64,000 nucleotides of DNA from Lujinxingiaceae bacterium (GTDB lineage Bacteria; Myxococcota_A; Bradymonadia; Bradymonadales; Bradymonadaceae), in NCBI GenBank assembly GCA_013697635.1, contig JACCWM010000201.1, positions 62,001-126,000 of the forward strand. The letters run 5' to 3'. The notes under the pieces were generated by a model. That model did no database searches, was not told where the DNA came from, and was given only the letters and a program-made list of their open reading frames with translations. Of this stretch, positions 42,159 through 55,831 are shown piece after piece (position 1 is the first letter of the stretch; every line of letters starts with the position of its first letter). The position numbers and the translations under genes were made by a program.

Positions 42159-43394
42159 TTAGACTTCGAGCAACATGCGCTCGGGGGTCTCGAGGACCTC
42201 CTTCATGCGCACGAGAAAGGAGACGGCTTCGCGGCCGTCGATCAGGCGGTGGTCGTAGCTCAGTGCCAGGTACATGATCGGGCGAATCTCGACCTTGCCG
42301 GCGATCGCTACGGGGCGCTCGACGATGTTGTGCATGCCCAAGATGCCGCTTTGCGGGGCGTTGAGAATGGGCGTGGAGAGCATCGAGCCGTAGATGCCGC
42401 CGTTGCTGATCGTGAAGGTGCCGCCCTGCATGTCGGCCAGGGTGAGCTTGTTGTTGACGGCCTTGTCGACGAGCTTGGAGAGCTCGATCTCGGTATGGGC
42501 GAAGCTGTAGCGGTCGGCATTCTTGAGCACGGGCACGACCAGGCCGCGGCCGCCGCCGACGGCCACGCCGATGTTGAAGTAGTTCTTGTAGACGATCGTG
42601 TCGCCGTCGATCTCGGCGTTGACCGCCGGATAGGCCTTGAGCCCCTCGATCGCCGCCTTGATGAAGAAGGACATGAAGCCGAGCTTGACGCCGTACTTTT
42701 TGACGAAGTGGTCACGGTAGCGCGTTCTCAGCTCCATGACGGCCGACATGTCGACCTCGTTGAAGGTGGTGAGCATGGCGGCGTTGTGCTGGGCTTCGAC
42801 GAGGCGGCGCGCCACGGTCTGGCGCAGCTTGTTCATCGGCACGCGCTCTTCGAGCTGGCTGCTGTGCTGCTCGGGAGCAGGAGCGGGGGCCTCGGTGCGG
42901 GCCTGCGCGGGCGCGGGCTTGGCGGCCGGGCGCGCTTCGACATGCTCGAGCACGTCGCCCTTGAGGATGCGACCGCCGGGGCCGGTGCCTTCGATGTCAG
43001 CCGACTTGAGGTTGTGCTCCTCGACGAGGCGCGCAACGGCCGGCGAGAGTGCCTGCTCGTTGCCGTTTTTGGCGGGCGCGCCGTCGGCTTTGGGTGCGGG
43101 CGCTGATTCCTTGGCCGCTGCAGCGGGTGCAGCCTCTTCGGTGGCCTCCGCGCGCTTGCCCGGCTCGATCTCGGCGATGACATCGCCGGGATTGACCGGA
43201 TCGTCGACGGCAAACTTGAGCGCGAGCAGTATTCCGGCCACCGGAGCCGGCACCTCGACCGAGATCTTGTCGGTCTCGAGCTCGGCGATGATCTCGTCCT
43301 CTTCGACGTAATCGCCCACCTTCTTGAGCCATTCGGCGATGATCGCTTCTGTTACGGACTCGCCGAGGGCAGGAACCTCAACCGGTACACTCAT
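42159..43394 (-). CDS. sucB: Dihydrolipoyllysine-residue succinyltransferase (E2 of 2-oxoglutarate dehydrogenase)
   Basis: Core E2 of 411 aa. The N-terminal lipoyl domain has the modified Lys43 in ETDKIS. An Ala/Pro-rich linker follows, then a peripheral subunit-binding domain ([20 protein letters not shown]), a second Ala/Pro linker and the catalytic domain from about 185, ending with the active-site His382 in [12 protein letters not shown]. Residues such as NNGG-type [14 protein letters not shown] fit the succinyl type. AGAGG lies 7 bases before the ATG. 130 bases downstream of sucA. Confidence 0.95.
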   Translation of the reverse strand: MSVPVEVPALGESVTEAIIAEWLKKVGDYVEEDEIIAELETDKISVEVPAPVAGILLALKFAVDDPVNPGDVIAEIEPGKRAEATEEAAPAAAAKESAPAPKADGAPAKNGNEQALSPAVARLVEEHNLKSADIEGTGPGGRILKGDVLEHVEARPAAKPAPAQARTEAPAPAPEQHSSQLEERVPMNKLRQTVARRLVEAQHNAAMLTTFNEVDMSAVMELRTRYRDHFVKKYGVKLGFMSFFIKAAIEGLKAYPAVNAEIDGDTIVYKNYFNIGVAVGGGRGLVVPVLKNADRYSFAHTEIELSKLVDKAVNNKLTLADMQGGTFTISNGGIYGSMLSTPILNAPQSGILGMHNIVERPVAIAGKVEIRPIMYLALSYDHRLIDGREAVSFLVRMKEVLETPERMLLEV

Positions 43395-43524
43395 GGTGGT
43401 GCCTCTTCAGCTCAAAGGGTAAAAAATCATCCCGTACATCCAAATATCATTGTGCCCGCGCACTGCGCTTGAAGTGGGTATCAGACTTGGCTGTCAAAAC
43501 CAAGTCGCGCCCGCGTTTGAGCGC

Positions 43525-46431
<2,907 letters not shown>

Positions 46432-46554
46432 GGTCTTTTGACTTCTGATGAAGGTGTGATGCGCTCCGTTTTCGACGACGGGTAAAACGCTTCACTAAGT
46501 TGGTTATTTCAATTGGATTATCGCCCCGTAGTCGGCGCGCAAGGGGTTGAACGA

Positions 46555-46571
46555 GGGGCCTTTTGGGCCCC
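46555..46571. promoter_or_regulatory. GC-rich hairpin in the sucA leader region
   Basis: ggggcc and ggcccc with a 5-base loop lie 124 bases upstream of sucA. The 259-base gap between acnA and sucA holds this hairpin and the acnA terminator; the sucA promoter should also be here but cannot be placed with confidence. Confidence 0.35.
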
Positions 46572-46657
46572 TTCAAGTCGCCTCCCTACAATAGTGAAGC
46601 GCCAAAGCCGGTCAAGAAGATAATGGCGCCGAGGCTGACGATTTTTACCGGGCCGAC

Positions 46658-46683
46658 GCCCACCCCGATGCTTCGGGGTGGGC
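46658..46683 (-). terminator. Hairpin terminator after acnA
   Basis: An 11-bp perfect stem (gcccaccccga with tcggggtgggc, 4-base loop) begins 8 bases past the acnA stop. There is no close T-run on the minus strand; on the plus strand TTTTT follows after 4 bases. It separates acnA from sucA. Confidence 0.6.
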
Positions 46684-46690
46684 GATGTTT

Positions 46691-49441
<2,751 letters not shown>

Positions 49442-49531
49442 GTTCTCTCTCCTGTTAGAGCCTTGCCATCAATAAAATCATCGTTTGCCAGTGCAATATA
49501 GGAAGCAGCGATTCATAATGGAAATTGATTC

Positions 49532-49552
49532 AATCTATGTTTTCGATAGATT
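49532..49552. promoter_or_regulatory. Candidate LysR-type operator between acnA and the lysR gene
   Basis: aatctat and atagatt are perfect 7-bp arms with a 7-base spacer, an AT-rich dyad of the size bound by LysR-type regulators. It lies 91 bases from acnA and 22 bases from the regulator start. Confidence 0.6.
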
Positions 49553-49573
49553 TTGGTTATCACAAGGCTCACC

Positions 49574-50494
49574 GTGGATTTAACCCAACTTTACACATTC
49601 ACCGTGCTCGCCAAAGAGGGGCACATGACGCGGGCGGCAGCCAAGCTGCATCTGACCCAGCCGGCGGTGAGCACGCAGCTTGCGCGTCTCGAGGAGGATC
49701 TGGGCCAGGTGCTCTTTGATCGCACGCCCAAGGGCATGGTCTTGACCGAGGCCGGCCACCGGCTTTTGCCCTATGCCGAGGAGGTGTTGAGCCGCCTTGA
49801 CGATGCGCGCAGCGCGCTCGAGGAGATGGCCGGTTTGCATCAGGGCTCGCTGTCGATAGGCGGCGGCGCGACGGCGACGACTTATTTGCTGCCCCCCTTA
49901 TTGGGCAAGTTTCACGAGGGACATCCGGCGATACGCTTTTTCGTGCGCGAGCAACCCAGCCAGAGCGTGGTCGATGATGTCTATATGGGAAAGCTCGATC
50001 TGGGGATCGTGACGCTTCCGATTCGGCCGCCCTCGGGGGTGAGTTCGCTGTCGGGCAAGATCGAGATCGAGCACTGGGTCGAGGATGAGCTGCGCTTGCT
50101 CGTGCCCGAGCACCACCGGCTGGCCGGCTGCGCGAGCTTTAGCTGGCCACAACTCGACGGCGAGGCGCTCGTGCTCTTTGAGGCCGGCTCGGCGGTGCGT
50201 GCGCTGATCGATTATCAGATTGCCCAGGCCCAGATCGACGTGGACATCGTCATGGAGCTTCGCTCGATTGAGTCGATCAAGCAGATGGTTGCCCAGGGAA
50301 TTGGCGCGGCCTTTGTCAGTCAATATGCGCTCGGCCACCCCGAGCAGGGGATCCGCTGTCAGGATGCGCCGCTTCGCCGCCAGCTCGCGGTGATCTACCG
50401 AAGCGATCGCACCCAGAGCGTTGCAGCGCGTGCATTCTTGGAGATGATGCGAAGCTTGGGCGCGCCACTTTCGCCGCCCGGCACTTTGGCATAG
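49574..50494 (+). CDS. LysR-family transcriptional regulator
   Basis: DNA-binding regulator of 306 aa. The N-terminal winged helix-turn-helix is at about 3-60 (LYTFTVLAKEGHMTRAAAKL, then LTQPAVSTQLARLEEDLGQV); the effector domain follows from about 90, with GGGATATTYLLPP at its start. The start is the GTG at 49574 with AAGG 6 bases upstream; a TTG seven codons earlier is less likely. Divergent from acnA, with a dyad between them, so it may regulate acnA and itself. The ligand is unknown. Confidence 0.88.
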   Translation: MDLTQLYTFTVLAKEGHMTRAAAKLHLTQPAVSTQLARLEEDLGQVLFDRTPKGMVLTEAGHRLLPYAEEVLSRLDDARSALEEMAGLHQGSLSIGGGATATTYLLPPLLGKFHEGHPAIRFFVREQPSQSVVDDVYMGKLDLGIVTLPIRPPSGVSSLSGKIEIEHWVEDELRLLVPEHHRLAGCASFSWPQLDGEALVLFEAGSAVRALIDYQIAQAQIDVDIVMELRSIESIKQMVAQGIGAAFVSQYALGHPEQGIRCQDAPLRRQLAVIYRSDRTQSVAARAFLEMMRSLGAPLSPPGTLA

Positions 50495-50535
50495 AGTGGC
50501 GGCGCTGACACCCGGTCTCGTGCGGAGTAGAGAGG

Positions 50536-51162
50536 ATGCGAAAGACAACACAAGTCACCCTGGTCGCCCTGGTTGTGCTGGCCATTGGCGGCTACATATT
50601 TTTGGCCCAGCCCTTCAACTCGGATCGGCGCATGGTCGAAGAGCTGAGCAAGCGTTTCGTCGAAGATCTGCAGTTCAAGGACTTTCGTTCCTCCTCGCTT
50701 TATCACCATCGCCTCGAGCAGAGCCGCGTCGACATCGGTCGCGCGCTCGAGCGCCTGTTCATGGTCAAGCCGGAGATGCTCGATATCATCGACTACCGCG
50801 TGGTGCGCGCCGAGATCGATTCGACCGACAACCGCGCGCGTGTGCTGGTCAACGCGCGCTTTCGCCGGCTCAACATGAAGGATGAGGCCGAAGAGGCCGA
50901 TCTGATGCTCTACTGGGTCAGGCGCCACCCGCACTGCCCAATAGGCGCGCGCTGCAACGCCAGCGGCCAGTGCCACAACGAGTACGACGAGGTGCTCAAA
51001 AAGCCCAAGGATGACAAGAAACCCCAGGGACGTGAGGCCGAGTTGGCGGATCCGAGCGAGCTCGCGCTATCCGAGCTCAATTACGCTTGCGATGCGAGCG
51101 CGCCGCTGCAGTGGTTCATGAACCTCGACTCGACGCTCAAAGAGAAGATCTACAATCACTGA
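50536..51162 (+). CDS. Membrane-anchored protein of unknown function (208 aa)
   Basis: A single N-terminal helix (TLVALVVLAIGGYIFLA) anchors a soluble domain predicted to be alpha/beta (RRMVEELSKRFVEDLQFKDF, then VRAEIDSTDNRARVLVNARF). Four Cys lie in HPHCPIGARCNASGQCHNEY and LNYACDAS, which suggests two disulfides outside the cytoplasm. The fold looks like a cystatin/NTF2-type ligand-binding domain, but this is a guess. It follows the lysR gene by 41 bases and overlaps the convergent OmpA-like gene by 7 bases. Confidence 0.7.
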   Translation: MRKTTQVTLVALVVLAIGGYIFLAQPFNSDRRMVEELSKRFVEDLQFKDFRSSSLYHHRLEQSRVDIGRALERLFMVKPEMLDIIDYRVVRAEIDSTDNRARVLVNARFRRLNMKDEAEEADLMLYWVRRHPHCPIGARCNASGQCHNEYDEVLKKPKDDKKPQGREAELADPSELALSELNYACDASAPLQWFMNLDSTLKEKIYNH

Positions 51163-52853
51163 GGATCGTTCGTCTCGACTTCCAGCTCCAGGGTGACCGT
51201 TTCCTGCTCGAGAATGCGAAACTCGACGCGGCGGTTTCGCGCCATCGCCGCTTCGGTCTTGGCCGACTCCAATGGCGCGTCGAAGCCGTAGCCCTTGGCC
51301 GTCAGGCGCTCGGGCGCGATCCGGCTGCGCTCGATGATGAAGTCGCGCACGGCCTTGGCGCGCTCCTCGGAGAGCGCGCGGTTGTGGTCGGCCTTGCCGC
51401 GGTGATCGGTGTGGCCGGCGATCTCGACGAGCTTGATGTCGGCATTGGTGCGAAGCAGCAGGCCGACCTGCTCGAGCAGGTTAAAGGATTCGGGCAAGAT
51501 GATCGCCTTGTCGGTTTCGAAGAAAACCTTCTCGGTGATCCGAATCTGGTCCTTTTCGCGAATGACCACCTGGACCGGTGCCGGGCAGCCGTCGTGGGCG
51601 GCCAGGCCGGGCTCATCGGGGCAGTGGTCATCGATGTCGGCGATGCCGTCGTTGTCGTTGTCGTACTCCGGGCAGCCGCTGCCGTCCTCCATACCGTCAA
51701 AGTCTTCGGGCTCGAGCGGACAAACGTCGTCGGCGTCGAGCACGCCGTCGCCGTCGCTGTCGAGCAGCGGGCAGCCGTGCACGTCGACGGCGCCCTGGTA
51801 ATCGGCCGAGAGGTTGGAGCAATCGAGCACGAGCTCAACCGGGCAGCCGTCCTCGTCGACCGGGCCATCGTAGTCGGCCGGCGCGTCAGGACACGGCGAG
51901 AGCTCGACGGGCTCATCCTCGACGATCTCGGCGATCGGCTGGGCGTAGGAGAGGCCAACGAAGGCACGAAAATCCGGGGTGCCATAGCCGCCGATCAACC
52001 CGCCGCCGCTGCCGGCCAGGATCGTAAAGCCGTCGCCTGTGTGAATCTTGGCGCCAAGCACGCCCTCGAGCGGGCTCGCTGCCGCCGTGGCAAAGAAGTT
52101 GTTGAACTGGCTGCCGCCATAGATCTCGGCGCCCAACGAGAGCAAGTCGTCGATGATCGCCACCTCGGCTCCAAGGCCAAAGGTGAGCTGCGAGCCGACG
52201 CTCGCTGCGTGCACCGTGCTCTCGGAGAGCAACTGGGCGCCGACATTGGCCGTCAGCTTGGTCGCACCCATCGGCGTCGAAAAGCGCGTGTCGGCAATGA
52301 GCATCGGCGTGATGCTCGGGCCGGCGGCGCCAACAAAGGCCGAACGGTCGCCGGTGGGCACGCTCACATTAAGCATCGCGCCCAGGCCGATCGGGCCGTC
52401 GAGGCTCGACAAAAAGCCCACCTTGGTGCGAAGCATCAGATCGCCAACAGTCGCGCCGCGAATGTCCTGGCCGCCAAAGGCGCCGTCGTTGACCAGATAA
52501 ATCGGCATCGCCAGGTCGACCTGAAGCATGTCGAAAAGACCCAGGCCCATGAGCAGGTGGGCAGCGAGTTGCTGATCGATCACGGCGCGCTGGCTGTCAT
52601 CGGCGAAGCGCAATACAAGCGGCTGGCTGGCGTAGTCGATGATCACGCCGCCGGCGACCTGCAGATGCTCGAGCGTATCGGCGGCCTCGGTGACGAAGAC
52701 CTGGTGGGGTCCGGCACCGGGGCGAAAGTTGCGCGCATCAAATCCGGCATCTTGTGCCCAGGCCGGCGTCGGCGACAGGCTCGTCGCAACCAGCGCCGCG
52801 GCACCTAGCATCAAGAGGCCGTTGTTGAAGCGTCGCGTGCTCGTATACTGCAT
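51156..52853 (-). CDS. OmpA-family outer-membrane protein with thrombospondin type 3 repeats (565 aa)
   Basis: A signal peptide ends near AWAQDAG. Residues 40-310 form an outer-membrane-type barrel. A central Asp/Cys-rich, Ca-binding TSP3-like region follows (DSDGDGVLDADDVCPLEPED, DNDNDGIADIDDHCPDEPG). The C-terminal OmpA peptidoglycan-binding domain spans about 430-550: ETDKAIILPESFNLLEQV, AGHTDHRGKADHNRALSEER and NRRVEFRIL. It tethers the outer membrane to peptidoglycan. AGGAG lies 8-9 bases before the ATG. Architecture is common in Myxococcota and Bacteroidota. Confidence 0.88.
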   Translation of the reverse strand: MQYTSTRRFNNGLLMLGAAALVATSLSPTPAWAQDAGFDARNFRPGAGPHQVFVTEAADTLEHLQVAGGVIIDYASQPLVLRFADDSQRAVIDQQLAAHLLMGLGLFDMLQVDLAMPIYLVNDGAFGGQDIRGATVGDLMLRTKVGFLSSLDGPIGLGAMLNVSVPTGDRSAFVGAAGPSITPMLIADTRFSTPMGATKLTANVGAQLLSESTVHAASVGSQLTFGLGAEVAIIDDLLSLGAEIYGGSQFNNFFATAAASPLEGVLGAKIHTGDGFTILAGSGGGLIGGYGTPDFRAFVGLSYAQPIAEIVEDEPVELSPCPDAPADYDGPVDEDGCPVELVLDCSNLSADYQGAVDVHGCPLLDSDGDGVLDADDVCPLEPEDFDGMEDGSGCPEYDNDNDGIADIDDHCPDEPGLAAHDGCPAPVQVVIREKDQIRITEKVFFETDKAIILPESFNLLEQVGLLLRTNADIKLVEIAGHTDHRGKADHNRALSEERAKAVRDFIIERSRIAPERLTAKGYGFDAPLESAKTEAAMARNRRVEFRILEQETVTLELEVETNDPQ

Positions 52854-53006
52854 CCATGAACTCCTAATTTACGTCTCGATTTCACTCGCTGAGCGAATGC
52901 ACACTATTTTGCTGACCGGAAGCTATAGCAAATTTTTGTACCCAACGCACTCTCGTTGAACACGCCTGCAGACAGGGAATGCACGCCCGCGACAAGCGGT
53001 TTTTGC

Positions 53007-53036
53007 TTGACGTACGCGCCCGAGTTGGCGTATTTA
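53007..53036 (+). promoter_or_regulatory. Candidate sigma70 promoter for the tRNA gene
   Basis: TTGACG at 53007-53012 and TATTTA at 53031-53036 are 18 bases apart, and the tRNA starts 18 bases later. The -35 is good, the -10 matches only half of the consensus. The -10 lies in the loop of a small ggcgta/tacgcc hairpin. Confidence 0.4.
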
Positions 53037-53054
53037 CGCCACGCTTTTGGTACT

Positions 53055-53127
53055 GCCAATGTAGCTCAGTTGGTAGAGCAGCTCACTCGTAATGAGCAGG
53101 TCACCGGTTCGAATCCGGTCATTGGCT
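53055..53127 (+). tRNA. tRNA-Thr (anticodon CGT)
   Basis: A 73-base cloverleaf: 7-bp acceptor (gccaatg/cattggc), D-arm gctc/gagc, anticodon arm gctca/tgagc with loop ctcgtaa (anticodon CGT, reading ACG), variable loop aggtc, and T-arm accgg-ttcgaat-ccggt. The discriminator is T and CCA is not encoded. A perfect hairpin terminator follows. Confidence 0.95.
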
Positions 53128-53128
53128 T

Positions 53129-53178
53129 CAAGAAAAGAAAAAGCGCGGCGTATCTACGCCGCGCTTTTTCTTTTCTTG
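53129..53178. terminator. Perfect 24-bp inverted repeat, intrinsic terminator after tRNA-Thr
   Basis: The arms start caagaaaagaaaaagcgcgg and mirror exactly around a 2-base loop; the GC core is flanked by an A-rich left side and a TTTTTCTTTTCTT right side. It works as a terminator in both directions. Confidence 0.9.
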
Positions 53179-53194
53179 TTGTTTGGGGCGCGGA

Positions 53195-53222
53195 TTGACC
53201 GGTCGAGTTCTGTATGTAATAT
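53195..53222 (+). promoter_or_regulatory. Candidate promoter of the toxin-antitoxin cassette
   Basis: TTGACC at 53195-53200, a 16-base spacer and TAATAT at 53217-53222. It lies 35 bases before the toxin start and overlaps the dyad listed next. Confidence 0.55.
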
Positions 53223-53229
53223 TTTACAT
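53214..53229. promoter_or_regulatory. Candidate autoregulatory operator of the toxin-antitoxin cassette
   Basis: atgtaa and ttacat are perfect arms around tatt, and the dyad covers the -10 box. This is the expected place for an antitoxin-bound operator, so the XRE antitoxin would repress its own operon. Confidence 0.6.
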
Positions 53230-53256
53230 GCAAGATGCGTTGTATGGGAGATGGAG

Positions 53257-53590
53257 ATGTCGCAAGAAGATAGACCACTCATCTGGCTCAGCTCAGAAAT
53301 CAAAACACCTCCATTTTCGGATAACGCGCGCCGAGAGGCTGGATTCTATCTGCGTTTGCTACAAGCAAGGAGAGAGCTTGAGCATGCCGATTTCGAGACC
53401 CATGCCAGGTATTGGTTCACATTGCCGTGAACTGCGTATTGTCGATGAAAAGCTGACGTGGCGCATTGTCTACCGCATCGACGACGATGCAATCGTCGTC
53501 GCCGATGTCTTCGCAAAGAAAACTCAACAGACATCGAAACAAGTTATTGAAACTTGTAAGCGCCGGCTGAGTTACTACGACAGCATCTAA
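53257..53590 (+). pseudogene. RelE/ParE-family toxin gene with a one-base frameshift
   Basis: The first 37 codons (53257-53367, starting MSQEDRPLIWLSSEIKTPPF) and the rest (from 53369, GESLSMPISRPMPGIG ... FAKKTQQTSKQVIETC ... YYDSI) are in different frames but join into a full 110-aa RelE/HigB-type toxin. One extra A in gcaagg (53367-53368) explains the break. Typical family parts are the SRPMPxIG block, ELRIVD, WRIVYRID and FAKKT. GGGAG lies 6 bases before the start. Either a real mutation that disarms the toxin, a sequencing error, or a +1 frameshift at the AGG-AGA codons just after the site. The XRE antitoxin gene follows. Confidence 0.75.
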
Positions 53591-53601
53591 ATGGAGGATC
53601 T

Positions 53602-53916
53602 ATGAAGCAGGAGAAGCGCGAACGTCTTGAGAAAGCAGGATGGAAAGTCGGAACGGCCACGGAGTTTCTCGGACTGACGCCGGCCGACGAAGCCCTTATT
53701 GAGCTACGTCTTGCGCTGGCACATGACATTCGCAAGCGGCGCCAAGAACTAGGGGTGACTCAAGCTGAATTTGCCTCGCGCGTTGGCAGCGACCAGTCGC
53801 GCATTTCCCGCATTGAGCGCAATGACGCCACCGTCTCGCTTGATATCCTGCTGGAATCGCTATTGGCTCTCGGGGCGACCAAGCAAGACATCGGAAGCAT
53901 TATTGCCCAGTCGTAA
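53602..53916 (+). CDS. XRE-family antitoxin (HigA/RelB-type partner)
   Basis: DNA-binding antitoxin of 104 aa. A cro/C1-type helix-turn-helix spans about 42-96 (IRKRRQELGVTQAEFASRVG, then SDQSRISRIERNDATVSL). The N-terminal helix region (KRERLEKAGWKVGTATEFLG) is typical of antitoxins next to RelE-type toxins. GGAGG lies 4 bases before the ATG and the gene is 11 bases after the toxin. Base composition is lower in GC than the flanks, suggesting transfer. Confidence 0.88.
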   Translation: MKQEKRERLEKAGWKVGTATEFLGLTPADEALIELRLALAHDIRKRRQELGVTQAEFASRVGSDQSRISRIERNDATVSLDILLESLLALGATKQDIGSIIAQS

Positions 53917-53938
53917 AAATCGGCCGTAACAGCTTAGC

Positions 53939-55114
53939 TCACGACGTTGTCTGGCCGCGTTTGGTGCGGTAGACCTCGAGCATGAGCTCGTAGATCGTCT
54001 CGTCGGTGGGCACCTGGCCGATCTTGGCCGAGGCCTCGCGGCGAAAGCCCTCGACGATGTCACGAAGCGGCTTTCGAAACTCCTCGTCGACGGTCCAGAA
54101 CAGCGCCGTCAAGCGCGAGACGTCGCCATGGGTCTGCAGGGTGTAGCTGACCACCTTGTCGAGATCGGAGCCGCGACCGATCCGGTCGAGCGTGTCGATC
54201 ATCGCGACGAGGCGGTCGCGCATCTGGCGCACGACCTCGTGGTCGCCGTGCTCCCAGGCTGGTGCCTCGGTCTCGGCCAGGGCCCGGCCGCTAAAGCGTG
54301 TGGTTGAGAGGCCCTCGCCGATCTTGTATCGAATGTTGATGCTCACCGGCTGGCCTGCCTGGGCGGCGACGTCCTCGCGAAGCGGCACGATGATCGATTG
54401 CACGCCCGACTGGCTGGTGACCTGCATGACGCCTTCGGCGAGCTCGACGAGGGTGACCAGTCGCAGGGCGCTGATCGTGCCCGAGACCAGCGGCTTGACG
54501 ATGATGTTGTCGTCGATTTCGGTGGGCAAGGCCTCCTGTAGGGTCAGATCGGTGGTCATGAAGTGCTTGGATTCGCTCAACACCGGTACCGGCTCGCCGG
54601 GGCGGCTAAAGCGTGGCACGCGCACCGAAATCGCGCCGATCTCGGTGGGCGGTGAGCCCAGCTCAAAGAGGTGAACCAGGCGGCGCGGGATCGTCACGCC
54701 CTGTTTCTTGATGATGTGGCTTCGGGCGTTGGCCAGGATCGCGGCGTCGGCGCCCTCCATGAACCAGGTCGAGGTCGCTGTGCACACGGCCAGGTCGACG
54801 CGTTGGTCCAGGCGCGCCGTGCTCGGATCTTCGTGGAGCAAGGTGACCTTCGTGCCAAAATTGTGGGCGACGATGCCGCGCTGCACGTTCTCGAGCAGCT
54901 CCTCATCAGGCTCGATGATCACGATGCGCCCGGCGCGCTCGTAGATCGTGTCGATAAGTGTGGCCGCCTGCCAGCCCAAAAAGGCGATGCTCGGGCGCTC
55001 GCCAAGCTCGGCCAGCACGCTGTCGAGCGCGCGCTGCATTGAGCGGCGCCGGTGAGGATCCAGGACGGCCGAAAACTCGAAGCCGGGAATGAAGGTATCC
55101 GATCGCTTGCTCAT
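53939..55114 (-). CDS. PRMT-like Rossmann-fold protein, SAM motif degenerate (391 aa)
   Basis: Residues about 40-150 follow the layout of protein arginine methyltransferases: SIAFLGWQAATLIDTIYERA (motif I place), RIVIIEPDEELLENVQRGI, TKVTLLHED, RVDLAVCTATSTWFME (place of the double-E loop) and ARSHIIKKQGVTIPRRLVHL. But the Gly-rich loop and the catalytic Glu pair of true PRMTs are missing. The C-terminal half is beta-rich, then helical. It may bind SAM weakly or have another role. Start with GAGGAAGCT before the ATG. Convergent with the antitoxin gene. Confidence 0.6.
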   Translation of the reverse strand: MSKRSDTFIPGFEFSAVLDPHRRRSMQRALDSVLAELGERPSIAFLGWQAATLIDTIYERAGRIVIIEPDEELLENVQRGIVAHNFGTKVTLLHEDPSTARLDQRVDLAVCTATSTWFMEGADAAILANARSHIIKKQGVTIPRRLVHLFELGSPPTEIGAISVRVPRFSRPGEPVPVLSESKHFMTTDLTLQEALPTEIDDNIIVKPLVSGTISALRLVTLVELAEGVMQVTSQSGVQSIIVPLREDVAAQAGQPVSINIRYKIGEGLSTTRFSGRALAETEAPAWEHGDHEVVRQMRDRLVAMIDTLDRIGRGSDLDKVVSYTLQTHGDVSRLTALFWTVDEEFRKPLRDIVEGFRREASAKIGQVPTDETIYELMLEVYRTKRGQTTS

Positions 55115-55246
55115 AGCTTCCTCGCGTGAAATACATCTTGATTACAGGCCCTTTTATTAGCACCCTGACTAGACCCTGTAAACAGCCTCGCGCCCCTGCT
55201 GTTGTGGCATCAGTGGCCAGAAACCACTCCATTTGGAAAGAAGATC

Positions 55247-55765
55247 ATGAGCAACGACGAACAAAACCATCGAAAGCGCGGTGGCAGCTACTATACCGAG
55301 GGCGAGCGCAAGACCAAGGGCAAGCCGCAAAGTCAGTCCGATAAGCGAAGTTCGGCCTCCTACAAGTCCGATTTGGAGCGGCTCTTCGACACCGGCGGCG
55401 ACGTGCCCGAGCGCTTTCAGGGCATGATCGACGGGCTCAAGCCCAAGGCCGGCACGCCCGAGGCCGATCGCCTCGAGGCGATCGAGCAGATGAAGAAGAC
55501 CGAGAGCTTTCGGGAGTTTGTCGAGGCGATCAACGCCTTTCGCCTGAAGGGCTATGGCATGCCCGACGACGAAGACCTGCTCGCCCGCATGCTCGATCAT
55601 CCCAGTGAGCGCGTTGCCATCGAGGTGCTTCGCCACCTGCTCGATCTCAATGGGCGGCGCAAGCTGCAGCGGCTTACGCCGATCAAGAGCCGGCTGCCAA
55701 CCTTGCGCTCGATGAGCGACGACCCAGCGATCCATGCGCTGATCGCTACCTTGGAAAAGCTCTAA
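55247..55765 (+). CDS. Conserved small protein of unknown function (172 aa)
   Basis: The first 45 residues are polar, basic and disordered (NHRKRGGSYYTEGERKTKG). A helical domain follows with FQGMIDGLKPKAGTPEADRLE, AINAFRLKGYGMPDDEDLLARM and VAIEVLRHLLDLNGRRKL, which reads like a HEAT-type helical pair. The start ATG at 55247 has AAGAAG 5 bases upstream. Soluble and cytosolic; no family recognised. Divergent from the PRMT-like gene by 132 bases. A strong terminator follows. Confidence 0.7.
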   Translation: MSNDEQNHRKRGGSYYTEGERKTKGKPQSQSDKRSSASYKSDLERLFDTGGDVPERFQGMIDGLKPKAGTPEADRLEAIEQMKKTESFREFVEAINAFRLKGYGMPDDEDLLARMLDHPSERVAIEVLRHLLDLNGRRKLQRLTPIKSRLPTLRSMSDDPAIHALIATLEKL

Positions 55766-55770
55766 AAAGA

Positions 55771-55809
55771 AAACGGGCGACTCCCCCGAAAAGGGAATCG
55801 CCCGTTTTT
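55771..55809. terminator. Bidirectional intrinsic terminator
   Basis: A 14-15-bp stem (aaacgggcgactccc with gggaatcgcccgttt, one mismatch) is followed by T-runs on the plus strand, and mirrored on the minus strand. It serves the small plus-strand gene and the convergent Cys-rich lipoprotein gene. Confidence 0.85.
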
Positions 55810-55831
55810 CATGCGGTCGCGGTTGATGCGC

